Positions 52,414 through 62,177 of a stretch of 64,000 nt of DNA are shown piece after piece (the first letter of the stretch is position 1; each line of letters opens with the position of its first letter). The stretch comes from Arthrobacter gandavensis. GTDB lineage: Bacteria > Actinomycetota > Actinomycetes > Actinomycetales > Micrococcaceae. The notes under the pieces were generated by a model that worked only from the letters and a program-made list of their open reading frames with translations, was not told where the DNA came from and searched no databases. The translations under genes were made by a program, and so were the position numbers. The stretch spans positions 310,001-374,000 of the forward strand of contig NZ_VTFU01000003.1 in assembly GCF_009192735.1 (NCBI RefSeq). The letters run 5' to 3'.

Positions 52414-53849
52414 ACGCTGGGGTCACCTTTGATGCGTCGGAGGACCGGAATCCGGGCCTGCAGGTGAAGGGCGGCTCCCGCGGACTCACCGTGGAGTACC
52501 GCGAACTCGAAGCCGCGGCCCGGCAACTGGACCTTTTCGCCGAGGGCCTGAGAGAGGTGCGGGACCGCGGAACGGGCGTCTGCCTCAGGCTTTACGGGCT
52601 GAACGGCACCTCCGCGCTGCCGGCTGCCGCCGCACGCGCCGCCGATGCGGTGAATGCCGCTGTGCTGAGCCTGCGGCGCAACATCGAGGATTTGGAGGAT
52701 GCTGCCGGTGACCTCCGGAAAGCCGTCGAGAATTACCTCGAGGTTGAGGGGCGGCTGGAACAATCGCTGAAGGCCGTTCCGGGAGCGGGCCCGGCGGTTG
52801 CGTTCACGCTGTGGCGACTGCGCGGCTGGGGATATCCCGGCCGGGAAGTGCCCGAGCTGCTGGCGCCCAGGCGCGGCGGCTTGGGCAGCGGCTTGTTCGG
52901 CGCGCCCGGTCTTATCGTGTCGGCCGGGTTTCCCTCTCTTACGGTCAGCAAAGCTCCCGGCTCCGGCGGAAAGGTCGCTGCTCCGCGGACCGCCCGCGAA
53001 TTGCTGCAGCGTTCACGCGTGCTGCTGGAGACGGAGGGCGATTCGCAGGTCGTGGAGATCCTGACCATTCACGGGGAGGGGAGGGACGTTCGGGTGGTCA
53101 CTCTTCCTGGGACGGAAGGAGATCCCAGCTTGGCGTTGGGAGAAAACCCCTTCGACGCCCTCGGCAATCTGGAGGCCCGCTCGCGGGACAGCAGGCACGT
53201 GGCCGACGCCGTTGCCGAAGCCCTGCGCCAGGCCGGCACATCCGCTGAGGATGCCGTGATCTTGGTGGGTTACAGCCAGGGTGGAATCCACGCTGTCAAC
53301 ACAGCAGCGCGGCTGGAGGAGAACGGAGACTTCACTGTTGACCTGGTACTGACCGCTGGCGCCCCGGCCGGGGACCGGGACGTCCCGGCAGGCGTCAAAG
53401 TGCTCCACCTGGAGCACGGCCTGGACATGGTGCCGGGCCTGGACGGAGCTTCGAACCCGGACACCTCCGACCGGGTCACGGTTACCGGATGGGAGCCCGT
53501 GGCTGAGGGTGGCGGACCGTTGGGGCCGGCCCATGAACTCGATGTCTACCTGGACATTGCGGCGCAGGCTGACGCCAGCGGTGATCCGTCGCTGACCGGG
53601 ATGCTGGGGCACCTGGCCGGTGTTATAGGTTCGGGCAGGGTGGCCGCGCGGAGTCTGTACAAGTTCTCGCGGAAGACTGGGGAAAAGCCGCCGTCCCGGA
53701 AACCGGGCAGTCCGGTTGTTCCCGGAAGCGGGCTGCCGCTGCCCATCCCGGGGCAGGTGCCGCCGGCGCTGGTGAAACCCGTCGCGCCGGTTCTGGTTCC
53801 GCCTGAGGCGCCGATCCTCGTACCGCCAATTGCTCGGCAGGGGAGGTGA
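52410..53849 (+). CDS. Alpha/beta hydrolase with N-terminal helical (LXG/WXG-like) domain
   Basis: 479 residues from GTG 52410. The first about 150 residues are helical and Ala/Arg/Leu-rich (EYRELEAAARQLDLFAEGL, RRNIEDLEDAAGDLRKAVE), like the targeting domains of type VII effectors. The middle (about 210-400) is a serine-hydrolase fold with ILVGYSQGGIHAVN (GxSxG nucleophile elbow), a following TAGAPAGDR and a plausible His in PAHELDVY. The C-terminus is Pro/Val-rich (PVLVPPEAPILVPP). It is coupled to the WXG100-like gene, so it may be a secreted lipase/esterase effector (inference). Confidence 0.75.
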   Translation: MNAGVTFDASEDRNPGLQVKGGSRGLTVEYRELEAAARQLDLFAEGLREVRDRGTGVCLRLYGLNGTSALPAAAARAADAVNAAVLSLRRNIEDLEDAAGDLRKAVENYLEVEGRLEQSLKAVPGAGPAVAFTLWRLRGWGYPGREVPELLAPRRGGLGSGLFGAPGLIVSAGFPSLTVSKAPGSGGKVAAPRTARELLQRSRVLLETEGDSQVVEILTIHGEGRDVRVVTLPGTEGDPSLALGENPFDALGNLEARSRDSRHVADAVAEALRQAGTSAEDAVILVGYSQGGIHAVNTAARLEENGDFTVDLVLTAGAPAGDRDVPAGVKVLHLEHGLDMVPGLDGASNPDTSDRVTVTGWEPVAEGGGPLGPAHELDVYLDIAAQADASGDPSLTGMLGHLAGVIGSGRVAARSLYKFSRKTGEKPPSRKPGSPVVPGSGLPLPIPGQVPPALVKPVAPVLVPPEAPILVPPIARQGR

Positions 53850-53901
53850 CCCCCGCACCCCGATTGTTCCGCGTGGGCGGTGACCGGCGGCGGGCTGCGA
53901 A

Positions 53902-54300
53902 TTACCGGCGCGTCCCGGTGAGCGACCCGGCCACCATGGAAACCAGGCTGATGATGATGGAAGCGAGGATGCCGGTCCAGAAGAAGCTGTCCACTCCGAA
54001 CTCCACCGGTGTGTAAGTGCTGAGCCAGGAGGTGAGCATCAGCATGGCCGCGTTGATGATGATCGTAAAAAGCCCCAGTGTCAGGATGGTCAGCGGCAGG
54101 GACAGCAGCTTGACGACCGGGCGGACGAGGGCGTTGACAATGCCGAAGATCAGTCCGATAAAGAGATATGCCAGCACCAGGTCAAAGGTGGCGTTGCCGG
54201 TGACGGCACCAGCTGTCTCGGTGATGGACAGGCCCGGCAGCAGCCAGCTGGCCACCCACAGTGCCAAGGCGTTGATGATGATCCGGATCAGGAAGCTCAT
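53902..54300 (-). CDS. Phage holin family (4-TMS) membrane protein
   Basis: 132 residues from ATG 54300. Four hydrophobic helices: FLIRIIINALALWVASWLLP, FDLVLAYLFIGLIFGIVNALVRP, LTILTLGLFTIIINAAMLML and FWTGILASIIISLVSMVAGS. The NALVRPVVKLLSLPLTILTLGLF core is the signature of the mycobacterial-type 4-TMS holin family (quoted in parts: NALVRPVVKLLSLP, LTILTLGLF). Despite the name, these are common chromosomal proteins of unknown role, and no phage genes surround it. Divergent from the aminotransferase. Confidence 0.85.
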   Translation of the reverse strand: MSFLIRIIINALALWVASWLLPGLSITETAGAVTGNATFDLVLAYLFIGLIFGIVNALVRPVVKLLSLPLTILTLGLFTIIINAAMLMLTSWLSTYTPVEFGVDSFFWTGILASIIISLVSMVAGSLTGTRR

Positions 54301-54412
54301 GACACCATGCTGGCACAGCTTCCGGACGGGACGGCTTCGGCCGGGGCGTGTCATGCGCATTGCAACGGTGTCAGACATCACCCGGCTGGCCAAGGCGTTT
54401 AGGGTTAACCAC

Positions 54413-55552
54413 ATGACGACTACCGAGAATGACACCAACGCAGCGGACCTTCCGGCGCCGGAAATCCGCCCCCGCGGCGTAGTGGACAGGCTGCCCCGCT
54501 ATACGGCCGGAAAGCCGCCCACGGTCATCGAGGGACTCCAAAGCTACAAGCTGTCCTCCAACGAGAACCCCTACCCGCCGCTTCCGGCAGTGCTCGAGGC
54601 GATCAGCGGGCGGCAGGACATCCACCGCTACCCGGATCCGCTCTCCACGGCACTGCGCATGGAGCTGGCCTCTTTCCTGGATATCCCGGCGGAGGATGTC
54701 GTCACCGGCGGTGGAAGCCTCGGAGTGCTGAACCAGCTTCTGGCCACCTTCGCGGGACGGGACGAAAGCGGAATTCCGGACCAGGTCATCTACCCGTGGC
54801 GGTCCTTCGAGGCGTATCCCATCAGTGTTGGACTGTCGGGCGCCGAAAGCGTCCAGGTGCCGCTGCTGGATGACGGAACCCATGACCTCGACGCGATGGC
54901 GGCTGCCGTCACGGACCGCACCCGTGTGATCCTGCTGTGCACGCCCAACAATCCCACCGGCCCCGCCCTGACCACTGCGCAGGTTGAAGACTTCCTGGGC
55001 CGGGTACCCGCGGACGTGATCGTGGTAATCGATGAAGCCTACGAAGACTTTGTCCGGGATCCGGAGGCCGTTAACGGAGTGGAGATGTACCGGCGGTACC
55101 CCAATGTGGTGGTGCTGCGCACCTTCTCCAAGGGAGCGGGACTGGCCGGGCTGCGGGTGGGATACTCCGTTTCCCATCCGCCGGTCACAGCCCATCTGCG
55201 GGTGGCCGCAGTACCGTTTGCCGTCTCGCAGCTTGCTGAAACAGCGGCGGTGGCCTCTCTGCAGCATCATGGAGAACTTGTGGAAAGAATACAAGGACTG
55301 GTGAAGGAGCGCTCGCGGGTCGTCGAGGGTCTGCGGGCACTTGGCTGGCGGATTCCGGATGCCCAGGGGAACTTCGTCTGGCTTGCGCTGGGCGGGGATA
55401 CTCCCGAGTTTGCGGCCCTGGCGGAGCAGCAGGCACTCGCGGTCCGGGCCTTCGGGAACGAGGGGGTGCGGGTAACCATCGGGGAGGAGGAAGCTAACAC
55501 CCGGTTCCTCGCCCTATGTGCAACCTATACAAAGGGACCCCGCGTTTCCTAG
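54413..55552 (+). CDS. Histidinol-phosphate/aromatic aminotransferase (HisC-like)
   Basis: 379 residues from ATG 54413. Fold-type I PLP enzyme: KLSSNENPYPPLPAVLEAI opening, GGGSLGVLNQLL, CTPNNPTGPALT, VIDEAYEDF (PLP-binding Asp), RTFSKGAGLAGLRVGY (Schiff-base Lys in SKxxGLAGLR) and NFVWLALG. HisC and phenylalanine aminotransferase relatives share this pattern. No his genes are adjacent, so a side role such as aromatic or branched amino-acid transamination is possible. It may feed the 2-oxoacid dehydrogenase downstream. A TAGGGT box close to the start suggests a short leader. Confidence 0.88.
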   Translation: MTTTENDTNAADLPAPEIRPRGVVDRLPRYTAGKPPTVIEGLQSYKLSSNENPYPPLPAVLEAISGRQDIHRYPDPLSTALRMELASFLDIPAEDVVTGGGSLGVLNQLLATFAGRDESGIPDQVIYPWRSFEAYPISVGLSGAESVQVPLLDDGTHDLDAMAAAVTDRTRVILLCTPNNPTGPALTTAQVEDFLGRVPADVIVVIDEAYEDFVRDPEAVNGVEMYRRYPNVVVLRTFSKGAGLAGLRVGYSVSHPPVTAHLRVAAVPFAVSQLAETAAVASLQHHGELVERIQGLVKERSRVVEGLRALGWRIPDAQGNFVWLALGGDTPEFAALAEQQALAVRAFGNEGVRVTIGEEEANTRFLALCATYTKGPRVS

Positions 55553-55696
55553 CGTGTCCTAAGTGCGGTCCGGGCCCCGGCCATCGTTAGGCTGAGGGAA
55601 GTAAGTTCCACATATATGCTTCCGGGGTGATCCATTCCCGGGGAGGAATATATCTAGCGCAGCTCGGTCAGGCAACTGACTCGGCGAGGAGTAAGC

Positions 55697-56914
55697 ATGG
55701 ACCTCAAACACTTGCCTGCCCGGACGGCGGACCTTGATGCCCCGGGCCTGCCCGGCAACCTCGGCACCGGCACCGGCGCCGCGGGGGAGGCTGACGCCGC
55801 CGTCGACGGCGCCGTCGACATGGTGCAGCTGCTGACGCCGGAGGGGAAGCTTCTTCAGGACAGCACCTACGGAGCCTATGCCGCCGAACTGGGCGCCGAT
55901 GAGCTGCGCGGCCTTTACCGGGACATGTTCACCATCCGCCGCTTTGACCAGGAGGCCACGGCGCTGCAGCGTCAGGGTGAACTGGTGATGTGGGTTCCCC
56001 TGACGGGCCAGGAAGGCGCCCAGATAGGTTCAGGCCGCGCACTGCAGCCCCAGGACTACGTCTTCCCGACTTACCGCGAGCACGGAGTTGCCCTGACACG
56101 CGGATTGGAGCTGTCCCATCTGCTGCGCAGGTTCCGTGGAATCTCGCACGGCGGATGGAACCCCGCGGAAACCAATTTCCATCTCTACACCCTGGTCCTG
56201 GCGGCACAGCTGCCGCACGCCGTCGGCTATGCCATGGGGATGTCGCGGGACATGGCAGCGGATCCGCAGCTCCCCGGGGCAGCAACGGTGGCCTACTTCG
56301 GGGACGGCGCAAGCTCGGAGGGTGATGTCCACGAAGCCATGGTCTTCGCCGCATCCTATGACGCCCCCGTCGTCTTCTTCTGCCAGAACAATCATTGGGC
56401 TATTTCCGTGCCCACTGAAGTGCAGTCCCGAATCCCGCTCGCCAACCGTGCCAAGGGTTACGGCTTCCCGGGCATCCGGGTGGACGGCAATGACGTGGTT
56501 GCGGTCCACGCGGTAACCCGATGGGCGCTCGAGCATGCCCGGTCGGGCAACGGGCCGGTGCTCATCGAGGCGTTCACCTACCGCATGAGTGCCCACACCA
56601 CCGCTGACGATCCCACCAAGTACCGGCTCAGTGCCGATGAGGAGGCCTGGGTCTCCCGGGATCCGCTGACCCGGCTGGAGAAGTACCTGCGCGCTGCCGG
56701 CCTCGCCGATGACGCCTTTTTTGATGCCCTGGCCAAGGACGGCCAGGCGATGGCGGACAAGCTGCGCGAAGATGTGCTGGCAATGAAGGCACCCGGATTC
56801 GAAGACGCCTTCACCGATGTCTACGCCCAGGCGCATCCGCTGGTCCAGGAGGAACTGGACTTCCATCGCCGGTATGAGGCCGGCTTTGCCGACTCCCAGG
56901 AGCCAACCGCATGA
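55697..56914 (+). CDS. 2-oxoacid dehydrogenase E1 alpha (branched-chain/pyruvate type)
   Basis: 405 residues; GAGGAGTAAGC precedes ATG 55697. After a disordered N-terminus, VQLLTPEGK starts the E1alpha fold. The thiamine-diphosphate motif is GDGASSEGDVHEAMVFAASYDAPVVFFCQNNHWA (GDG...NN; quoted in parts: YFGDGASSEGD, FFCQNNHWA). YRMSAHTTADDPTKYR is the phosphorylation-loop region. It decarboxylates a 2-oxoacid and transfers the acyl group to E2. ATGA overlap with E1 beta. The sequence style is nearer branched-chain (BkdA) than pyruvate E1. Confidence 0.9.
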   Translation: MDLKHLPARTADLDAPGLPGNLGTGTGAAGEADAAVDGAVDMVQLLTPEGKLLQDSTYGAYAAELGADELRGLYRDMFTIRRFDQEATALQRQGELVMWVPLTGQEGAQIGSGRALQPQDYVFPTYREHGVALTRGLELSHLLRRFRGISHGGWNPAETNFHLYTLVLAAQLPHAVGYAMGMSRDMAADPQLPGAATVAYFGDGASSEGDVHEAMVFAASYDAPVVFFCQNNHWAISVPTEVQSRIPLANRAKGYGFPGIRVDGNDVVAVHAVTRWALEHARSGNGPVLIEAFTYRMSAHTTADDPTKYRLSADEEAWVSRDPLTRLEKYLRAAGLADDAFFDALAKDGQAMADKLREDVLAMKAPGFEDAFTDVYAQAHPLVQEELDFHRRYEAGFADSQEPTA

Positions 56915-57885
56915 GCACCATGACCATGGCCAAAGCCATCAACGCCGGGCTCCGGGCCGGCCTGGACCACAACCCGAAAGCACTGCTGATGGGTGAGGAC
57001 ATCGGCGATCTGGGCGGTGTCTACCGGGTGACCGAGGGTCTTAAGGCAGATTTTGGCGCCAGCCGGGTCATGGACACCCCGTTGGCGGAGTCGGGCATCA
57101 TCGGCACCGCCATCGGCCTCGCGCTTCGGGGCTACCGTCCGGTGTGCGAGATCCAGTTCGACGGCTTTGTGTTCCCCGGCTTCAACCAGATCACCACCCA
57201 GCTGGCCAAGATGCATTCCCGCAGCGAGGGCACCCTCAGCGCACCGGTGGTCATCCGCATTCCGTACGGCGGAGGCATCGGGTCCATCGAGCACCACTCC
57301 GAATCCCCGGAAGCACTGTTTGCCCACACCGCAGGCCTGCGGATCCTGACGCCGTCAAACCCGCAGGATGCATACTGGATGATCCAGCAGGCCATGACCG
57401 GTATGGATCCGGTGATCATTTTTGAACCCAAGCGGCGCTACTGGCTTAAGGGCGACGTCGATACGGAACAGCCCACCGGCGACCCCTTCTCGGCCCATGT
57501 GCTGCGCGAAGGCACTGACGCCACGATCGTGGCCTACGGGCCGCTGGTGCCGGTGGCCCTGGCCGCAGCCAAGGCAGCCGAGGAGGACGGCCGCAGTGTC
57601 GAGGTGGTGGACCTTCGCTCGATTTCCCCCATCGACTTTGACACGGTCACGGAATCGGTCCGGAAGACCGGCCGGCTGATCGTAACCCACGAGGCACCCA
57701 CCTTCGGCGGCATCGGCGGCGAGATCGCGGCGCGGGTCACCGAACGGGCGTTCCTGTCCCTGGAAGCTCCGGTCATCCGTGTCGGCGGCTTCCATATGCC
57801 CTATCCGGTCGCGAAGGTTGAAGAGCATTACCTGCCGGACATCGACAAACTGATGGATGCTCTGGACCGCTCCTTCGCCTACTAG
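56911..57885 (+). CDS. 2-oxoacid dehydrogenase E1 beta
   Basis: 324 residues. MTMAKAINAGLRAGL and LLMGEDIGDLGGVYRVTEGL open the transketolase-like PYR domain, with the catalytic Glu in GED; IPYGGGIGSIEHHSESPEALF is the conserved His-rich loop. The C-terminal domain has VVDLRSISPIDFDTV and the HEAPTFGGIGGEIAA segment. It forms the alpha2-beta2 E1 heterotetramer with the preceding product. The E2 gene follows after about 80 bp. Confidence 0.92.
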   Translation: MSTMTMAKAINAGLRAGLDHNPKALLMGEDIGDLGGVYRVTEGLKADFGASRVMDTPLAESGIIGTAIGLALRGYRPVCEIQFDGFVFPGFNQITTQLAKMHSRSEGTLSAPVVIRIPYGGGIGSIEHHSESPEALFAHTAGLRILTPSNPQDAYWMIQQAMTGMDPVIIFEPKRRYWLKGDVDTEQPTGDPFSAHVLREGTDATIVAYGPLVPVALAAAKAAEEDGRSVEVVDLRSISPIDFDTVTESVRKTGRLIVTHEAPTFGGIGGEIAARVTERAFLSLEAPVIRVGGFHMPYPVAKVEEHYLPDIDKLMDALDRSFAY

Positions 57886-57965
57886 CCGGAACCCTGCCCC
57901 GGCGGTCCGCCCCGCCGCCGGGCAGTCCGAACCCCAAACCTGCCGCATCCAAAGATTGAGACGCC

Positions 57966-59501
57966 ATGACTGAGAGAACATTCCACCTTCCCGACGTTGG
58001 AGAAGGCCTGACGGAGGCCGATATCGTCGAGTGGAAGGTTCAAATCGGAGACACTGTTGCCGTCAATGACGTCCTGGTCGAGATTGAAACCGCCAAGTCA
58101 CTGGTGGAACTGCCGTCCCCTTATGCGGGCACGGTTTCACAATTGATGGTCCGGGAGGGCGAGACCGTGGATGTCGGGTCGCCTATCATCGCGGTGCGGG
58201 CCGGCTCCACAGCGGACGACGGCGTCCAGCAGCCGGGTGCGCCCATGACCCCGGCGCCCGTCCCGGCTCCGGCACAGGACGACGAGCAGCCCAGCGCTTC
58301 CCTCACGGGCACCGGACCCAAAGCCGACGCCGTGAAGCGCCGGCCGAGGGTCAGCCGGCCAGCTGCCGCCCCTGAGACTGCCGATCCCAAGACTGCGGCT
58401 CCCAAGGCTGCTGCCCCTGCAGCCTCCCCTGCAGCCTCCGCCGCAGTCTCCGCCGCACCGGCCACGCCTGCCTCGGAACCGGCGGCACCGGCGGACAGCG
58501 CCCAGGCCGCCGCAGTCTCCGCAGCCGGCGCCACTCCAGCCGCCCCGGCCACTCCCGCCGAGCGCGCCCCGGGCGTAGCGGCTGCCGGTGCGGCCGTGCA
58601 GGACACCCTCAGCCGCCTCATCCAGCGGGTGTTGGCCAAGCCGCCCGTCCGGAAGGCGGCCAAGGACCTGGGTATCAACCTGGCGGATGTGCCGGCCACC
58701 GGAGCCAGCGGTGAAGTGACCAAGCAGGACCTGATCAGCTACCAGGCACAGCGGGAATCCGAACAGGATTCAGCGGACACTTTCTGGGCCGGGCCGCAGC
58801 AGTCCAGCGATGACCGGATTGAACGGATTCCGGTCAAGGGAGTTCGGCGGGCCACAGCCAAGGCCATGGTGGAAAGTGCCTTCACGGCACCGCATGTCAG
58901 CATTTTTGTGGACGTGGATGCCTCCCGCACCATGGAGTTCGTGAAACGGCTTAAGGCATCGCGGGACTTTGAAGGCATCAAGGTTTCCCCGCTGCTGATC
59001 CTGGCCAAGGCCGTGATCTGGGCAGCCGCCCGCAACCCGTCAGTCAACGCAACCTGGGCCGGCGACGAAATCCTGGTCAAGCACTACATGAACCTCGGCA
59101 TTGCGGCGGCCACGCCCCGGGGCTTGATGGTGCCCAACATCAAGGACGCCCAGGACCTGTCCCTCAAGGAACTGGCCCTGGCCCTCAATGACCTGGCGGT
59201 CACCGCGCGCGCCGGAAAGACACCGCCCGCCGCAATGCGGGGCGGTACCCTCACCATCACCAACATCGGTGCGCTGGGAATCGACACCGGAACGCCCATC
59301 ATTAACCCCGGCGAAGTGGCGATCGTGGCCTTCGGAACCATCAAGCAAAAGCCGTGGGTCCTCGACGGCGAAGTCATCCCGCGCTGGATCACCACCCTGG
59401 GCGGTTCCTTCGATCACCGAGTGGTGGACGGAGACCTCTCCGCCAGGTTCATGGCCGATGTGGCCGCCATCCTTGAGGAACCAGCACTGCTGCTCGAGTA
59501 G
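57966..59501 (+). CDS. Dihydrolipoyl acyltransferase E2
   Basis: 511 residues. One lipoyl domain (about 3-77) with Lys-44 in ETAKSLVE, a long Ala/Pro/Thr linker (about 80-205), a peripheral subunit-binding domain (about 220-258, [19 protein letters not shown]) and the catalytic domain (about 275-510) ending [15 protein letters not shown], which holds the active-site His and Asp. It moves the acyl group to CoA. No E3 (lipoamide dehydrogenase) gene follows, so E3 must be shared from elsewhere. Third gene of the E1alpha-E1beta-E2 operon. Confidence 0.93.
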   Translation: MTERTFHLPDVGEGLTEADIVEWKVQIGDTVAVNDVLVEIETAKSLVELPSPYAGTVSQLMVREGETVDVGSPIIAVRAGSTADDGVQQPGAPMTPAPVPAPAQDDEQPSASLTGTGPKADAVKRRPRVSRPAAAPETADPKTAAPKAAAPAASPAASAAVSAAPATPASEPAAPADSAQAAAVSAAGATPAAPATPAERAPGVAAAGAAVQDTLSRLIQRVLAKPPVRKAAKDLGINLADVPATGASGEVTKQDLISYQAQRESEQDSADTFWAGPQQSSDDRIERIPVKGVRRATAKAMVESAFTAPHVSIFVDVDASRTMEFVKRLKASRDFEGIKVSPLLILAKAVIWAAARNPSVNATWAGDEILVKHYMNLGIAAATPRGLMVPNIKDAQDLSLKELALALNDLAVTARAGKTPPAAMRGGTLTITNIGALGIDTGTPIINPGEVAIVAFGTIKQKPWVLDGEVIPRWITTLGGSFDHRVVDGDLSARFMADVAAILEEPALLLE

Positions 59502-59606
59502 GCACAGGGCAGCGGCACCGGGGCCGGGAGCGAATCCGCGGGTCCGGGTGCCAGACCGGCGCCAGGCACTGCGGTTCAGCGGGCGGGGAGGATACGATCA
59601 GGAACT

Positions 59607-59816
59607 ATGACAAATCCTCGCGGTCCCCGGGACCAAGGCGGCACCCCGCAGATCGACTGGAAGCGGACGCTGATTCTCTTGGTGGCAGCGTTCATCGTGT
59701 CGAGCCTGCTGATCATCCTGTTTCCGGGCCTTGGCACCATTGGGCGCCTGCTGATCATCATCGCCCTGTTCGCCGTCGTCTTTCCCATCCTGGAACGGCG
59801 CCGGCGGAACCGTTAA
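59607..59816 (+). CDS. Small two-TM membrane protein, unknown
   Basis: 69 residues. A polar start (MTNPRGPRDQGGTPQIDWKR) is followed by two hydrophobic helices (LILLVAAFIVSSLLIILF and IGRLLIIIALFAVVFPIL) and a basic end ERRRRNR, so both ends face the cytoplasm. A GGA lies near ATG 59607. The last four bases overlap the convergent aminotransferase gene. No known family recognised. Confidence 0.6.
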   Translation: MTNPRGPRDQGGTPQIDWKRTLILLVAAFIVSSLLIILFPGLGTIGRLLIIIALFAVVFPILERRRRNR

Positions 59817-61105
59817 CCGGCCGCGGCGTCCAACGCCCGCTGCAGCACCGGCGCCAGCCGCCGGACGCCTTCGCGGATGTCTTCTTCCGGCACGGCGCTG
59901 AACGCCAGGCGAAGTTTGTTGGAAGGCTCGTCCGACGGAGTGAAAGCTGCCCCCGGGATGAACACCACGCCGGCGTCGATGGCCTCGTACAGCAGGGGAT
60001 AGGTATCCACGCCGGCGGGCATGGTCAGCCATACGAAGAATCCCCCGTCGGGGACGGTCCAGTCCACGCCGTCGGGCAGGTGTTCGGCCAGCGCCGACAG
60101 CATGGCCGCGCAGCGCGCCTGGTACAGCACGCGGGAGTCGCGGATGTGCTGCATCCAGTCATAGTCGCGGAGATAGGCGGAGACCAGCATCTGCGTCAGC
60201 GGAGACGGACACAGGACCACGGCTTCGCAGGCCAGGTAAAAGCGGCGGTGCAGATGTTTGGGCACGAGCGCCCAGCCCACACGCACTCCGGGTGCGAAGA
60301 TCTTGGAGAACGAGCCCAGATACAGCACATCATGCGGGTTGGCGGCACGCAGCGGGGTCAGCGGCTGCCCGTCAAAGCGCAGCATTCCGTAGGGATTGTC
60401 CTCGAGGATCAGGATGTTCTCGCCTGCGCAGATGTCGACGATCCGCTGCCGGCGTCCGGCGGCCAGGGTCACGCCGCTGGGATTGTTGAAGCTGGGAATC
60501 GTGTACAGCATTTTGATGGGCCGTCCCTGCTCCCGCAGCGAGGCGATTTTCTCCTCCAGCACCTCGGGGATCAGTCCGTCGCCGTCCATTGCCACCGGCT
60601 GGAGGTCCACTTCGTATGCTTCAAAGGCGTTGAGCGCACCAACGTACGTGGGGTCCTCACAGAGAACCACGTCCCCGGGATTGCAGAAAACCTTGGCGGC
60701 GACATCCTGGGCTGACTGGGAGCCGGTGGTGATGACGACGTCGTCGGGATCGGCGTCGATAATCCCTTCTGCGGCCATGACCTCACAGGCCTGGCGGCGC
60801 AGTTCCTCCATGCCCTGGCCGGCCCCGTACTGCAGGGATTCCAGGCCGTGGTCGGCGATGATCCGGCGGGCGGACTCACCAAGCTCGCTCAGCGGCAGCG
60901 AACGCAGCGACGGGCTCCCGCCCGCCAGTGACACCAGGCCGGGCCGGATCGAGATGTCGAAGACGTCCCGCACCGCCGACTGTTTGATATGGAAGGCACG
61001 GTTCGAAAACAGCACCTCATGCCGGTGGGTGGACGCTGCTGCCCGTTCCAGAGCCGTCTGGGTCTCCGCGGACAGGAGGCGGGCAGCGGTCTCCTCGAAA
61101 GTCAT
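59813..61105 (-). CDS. PLP-dependent aminotransferase (2-aminoadipate/MocR-aminotransferase-like, no HTH)
   Basis: 430 residues from ATG 61105 (GTG 61111 possible). Fold-type I: SLAGGSPSLRSLPL, LQYGAGQGMEELRRQ, VITTGSQSAQDVAAKVF, YTIPSFNNPSGVTLA, LILEDNPYGMLRFDG and YLGSFSKIFAPGVRVGW (Schiff-base Lys in SFSK). This is the LysN/2-aminoadipate transaminase pattern, without the N-terminal GntR helix-turn-helix of MocR regulators. The substrate may be an aromatic or branched amino acid. It lies next to, and in the same direction as, a LuxR/TrmB-type regulator. Confidence 0.9.
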   Translation of the reverse strand: MTFEETAARLLSAETQTALERAAASTHRHEVLFSNRAFHIKQSAVRDVFDISIRPGLVSLAGGSPSLRSLPLSELGESARRIIADHGLESLQYGAGQGMEELRRQACEVMAAEGIIDADPDDVVITTGSQSAQDVAAKVFCNPGDVVLCEDPTYVGALNAFEAYEVDLQPVAMDGDGLIPEVLEEKIASLREQGRPIKMLYTIPSFNNPSGVTLAAGRRQRIVDICAGENILILEDNPYGMLRFDGQPLTPLRAANPHDVLYLGSFSKIFAPGVRVGWALVPKHLHRRFYLACEAVVLCPSPLTQMLVSAYLRDYDWMQHIRDSRVLYQARCAAMLSALAEHLPDGVDWTVPDGGFFVWLTMPAGVDTYPLLYEAIDAGVVFIPGAAFTPSDEPSNKLRLAFSAVPEEDIREGVRRLAPVLQRALDAAAG

Positions 61106-61152
61106 GCCCACATCCTAGCCCCAGAAGTTCACTTCCAGACAACATCCGTTGC

Positions 61153-62118
61153 CTAAATCCACCCCGCACGGTGCGCTTTGACCCCGGCTTGGAACCGGCT
61201 TTCCGCCCCCAGATCCTCCAGCATCCTTGCGATGTGACGGCGGCAGGTGCGTACGCTGATGCCCAGCCGGCGGGCGATGACTTCGTCGGACTGCCCGGCT
61301 GACAGCGCGCGGAGGATGGCGCGCTGGACGCTGCTCAGCTGCCCCGGCTTCGGTTCCTCGGCCAGGAACGGGTCACCAAGTTCCCAGGCGAAGTCAAACA
61401 TCCGCACCAGGATATGGATCAGGTTGCGGTCATGGATGACCAGGCCCGCCCGGTCATCGGCACACCGCCCGCGCGGAACCACTGCAACCTTGCTGTCGAA
61501 AATGACGGCCCGGAGCGGCATATGGGGCAGGGTGCGGAATTCGCCGCCGGCGGCCGTCACGATCTCCACGGCCCGGCGGGTGGGCACGTGGTCGCGGATG
61601 CTGGAGTGGTAGAGAGTTCGGCGCGCCACCCCCTGCTGCAGCATGTCGACGTCCTTCTTGACGCTTTCCTCCTGGGTGTCGGCCGTTGCTCCCGGGCCGG
61701 GACGTGCCATGAGCACGCACTCTGATGCGGCGCGCGCGTATTCGATCAGCACGCTCATCACCTGGCCGGGGTCCTCCAGGACTTCAATCGACGCGTCCAT
61801 GGAGTTCCGTCGGCTGGCCTCGGCAAAAACCGGCACCAGGGCTGCCAGCTCACGCCGTTTGGCACCGATCCGGGCCCGGAGGTCCAGGAGGGCGCGCTCA
61901 TCGGGGTCAACGAGCTCAGCCAGGGCCACATCGGGGGACACCGCCGAGTAGCTGGCGCCGTCCGAATTGATCTGCACCAGCAGCCGGCGTTCCGTCAGCT
62001 GCGCGATGGCCGCTTCGATGGACCGCGTGGTGAACCCGAGCGCTTCGGAAGCCTGATCAACGGTCCACCCCGGACTGCTGACAGCGTACCGGTACACGGC
62101 AAGGCATGTAGGGTCCAC
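61153..62118 (-). CDS. TrmB-like/LuxR-type transcriptional regulator
   Basis: 321 residues from GTG 62118 (AGAGGAG upstream). N-terminal winged helix (about 10-65; WTVDQASEALGFTTRSIEAAIAQLTERRLL), a central effector-like region (about 95-245) and a C-terminal LuxR-type HTH: LSSVQRAILRALSAGQSDEVIARRLGISVRTCRRHIARMLEDLGA (quoted in parts: ILRALSAGQSDEVIARRLG, VRTCRRHIARMLEDLGA). Two DNA-binding domains in one protein are typical of this actinobacterial group. It may control the adjacent aminotransferase; target and ligand are unknown. Confidence 0.85.
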   Translation of the reverse strand: MDPTCLAVYRYAVSSPGWTVDQASEALGFTTRSIEAAIAQLTERRLLVQINSDGASYSAVSPDVALAELVDPDERALLDLRARIGAKRRELAALVPVFAEASRRNSMDASIEVLEDPGQVMSVLIEYARAASECVLMARPGPGATADTQEESVKKDVDMLQQGVARRTLYHSSIRDHVPTRRAVEIVTAAGGEFRTLPHMPLRAVIFDSKVAVVPRGRCADDRAGLVIHDRNLIHILVRMFDFAWELGDPFLAEEPKPGQLSSVQRAILRALSAGQSDEVIARRLGISVRTCRRHIARMLEDLGAESRFQAGVKAHRAGWI

Positions 62119-62177
62119 GGCGCCTGCTCCTCTCAACCCGTTGAGGCTACCTCATGGATCGGCATCCGGCGGGTGCC

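Noticed and set aside
53902-54300. Prophage signal from the holin-family protein
   Set aside because: This family is a common chromosomal membrane protein in actinobacteria, and no phage, integrase or lysis genes are nearby.
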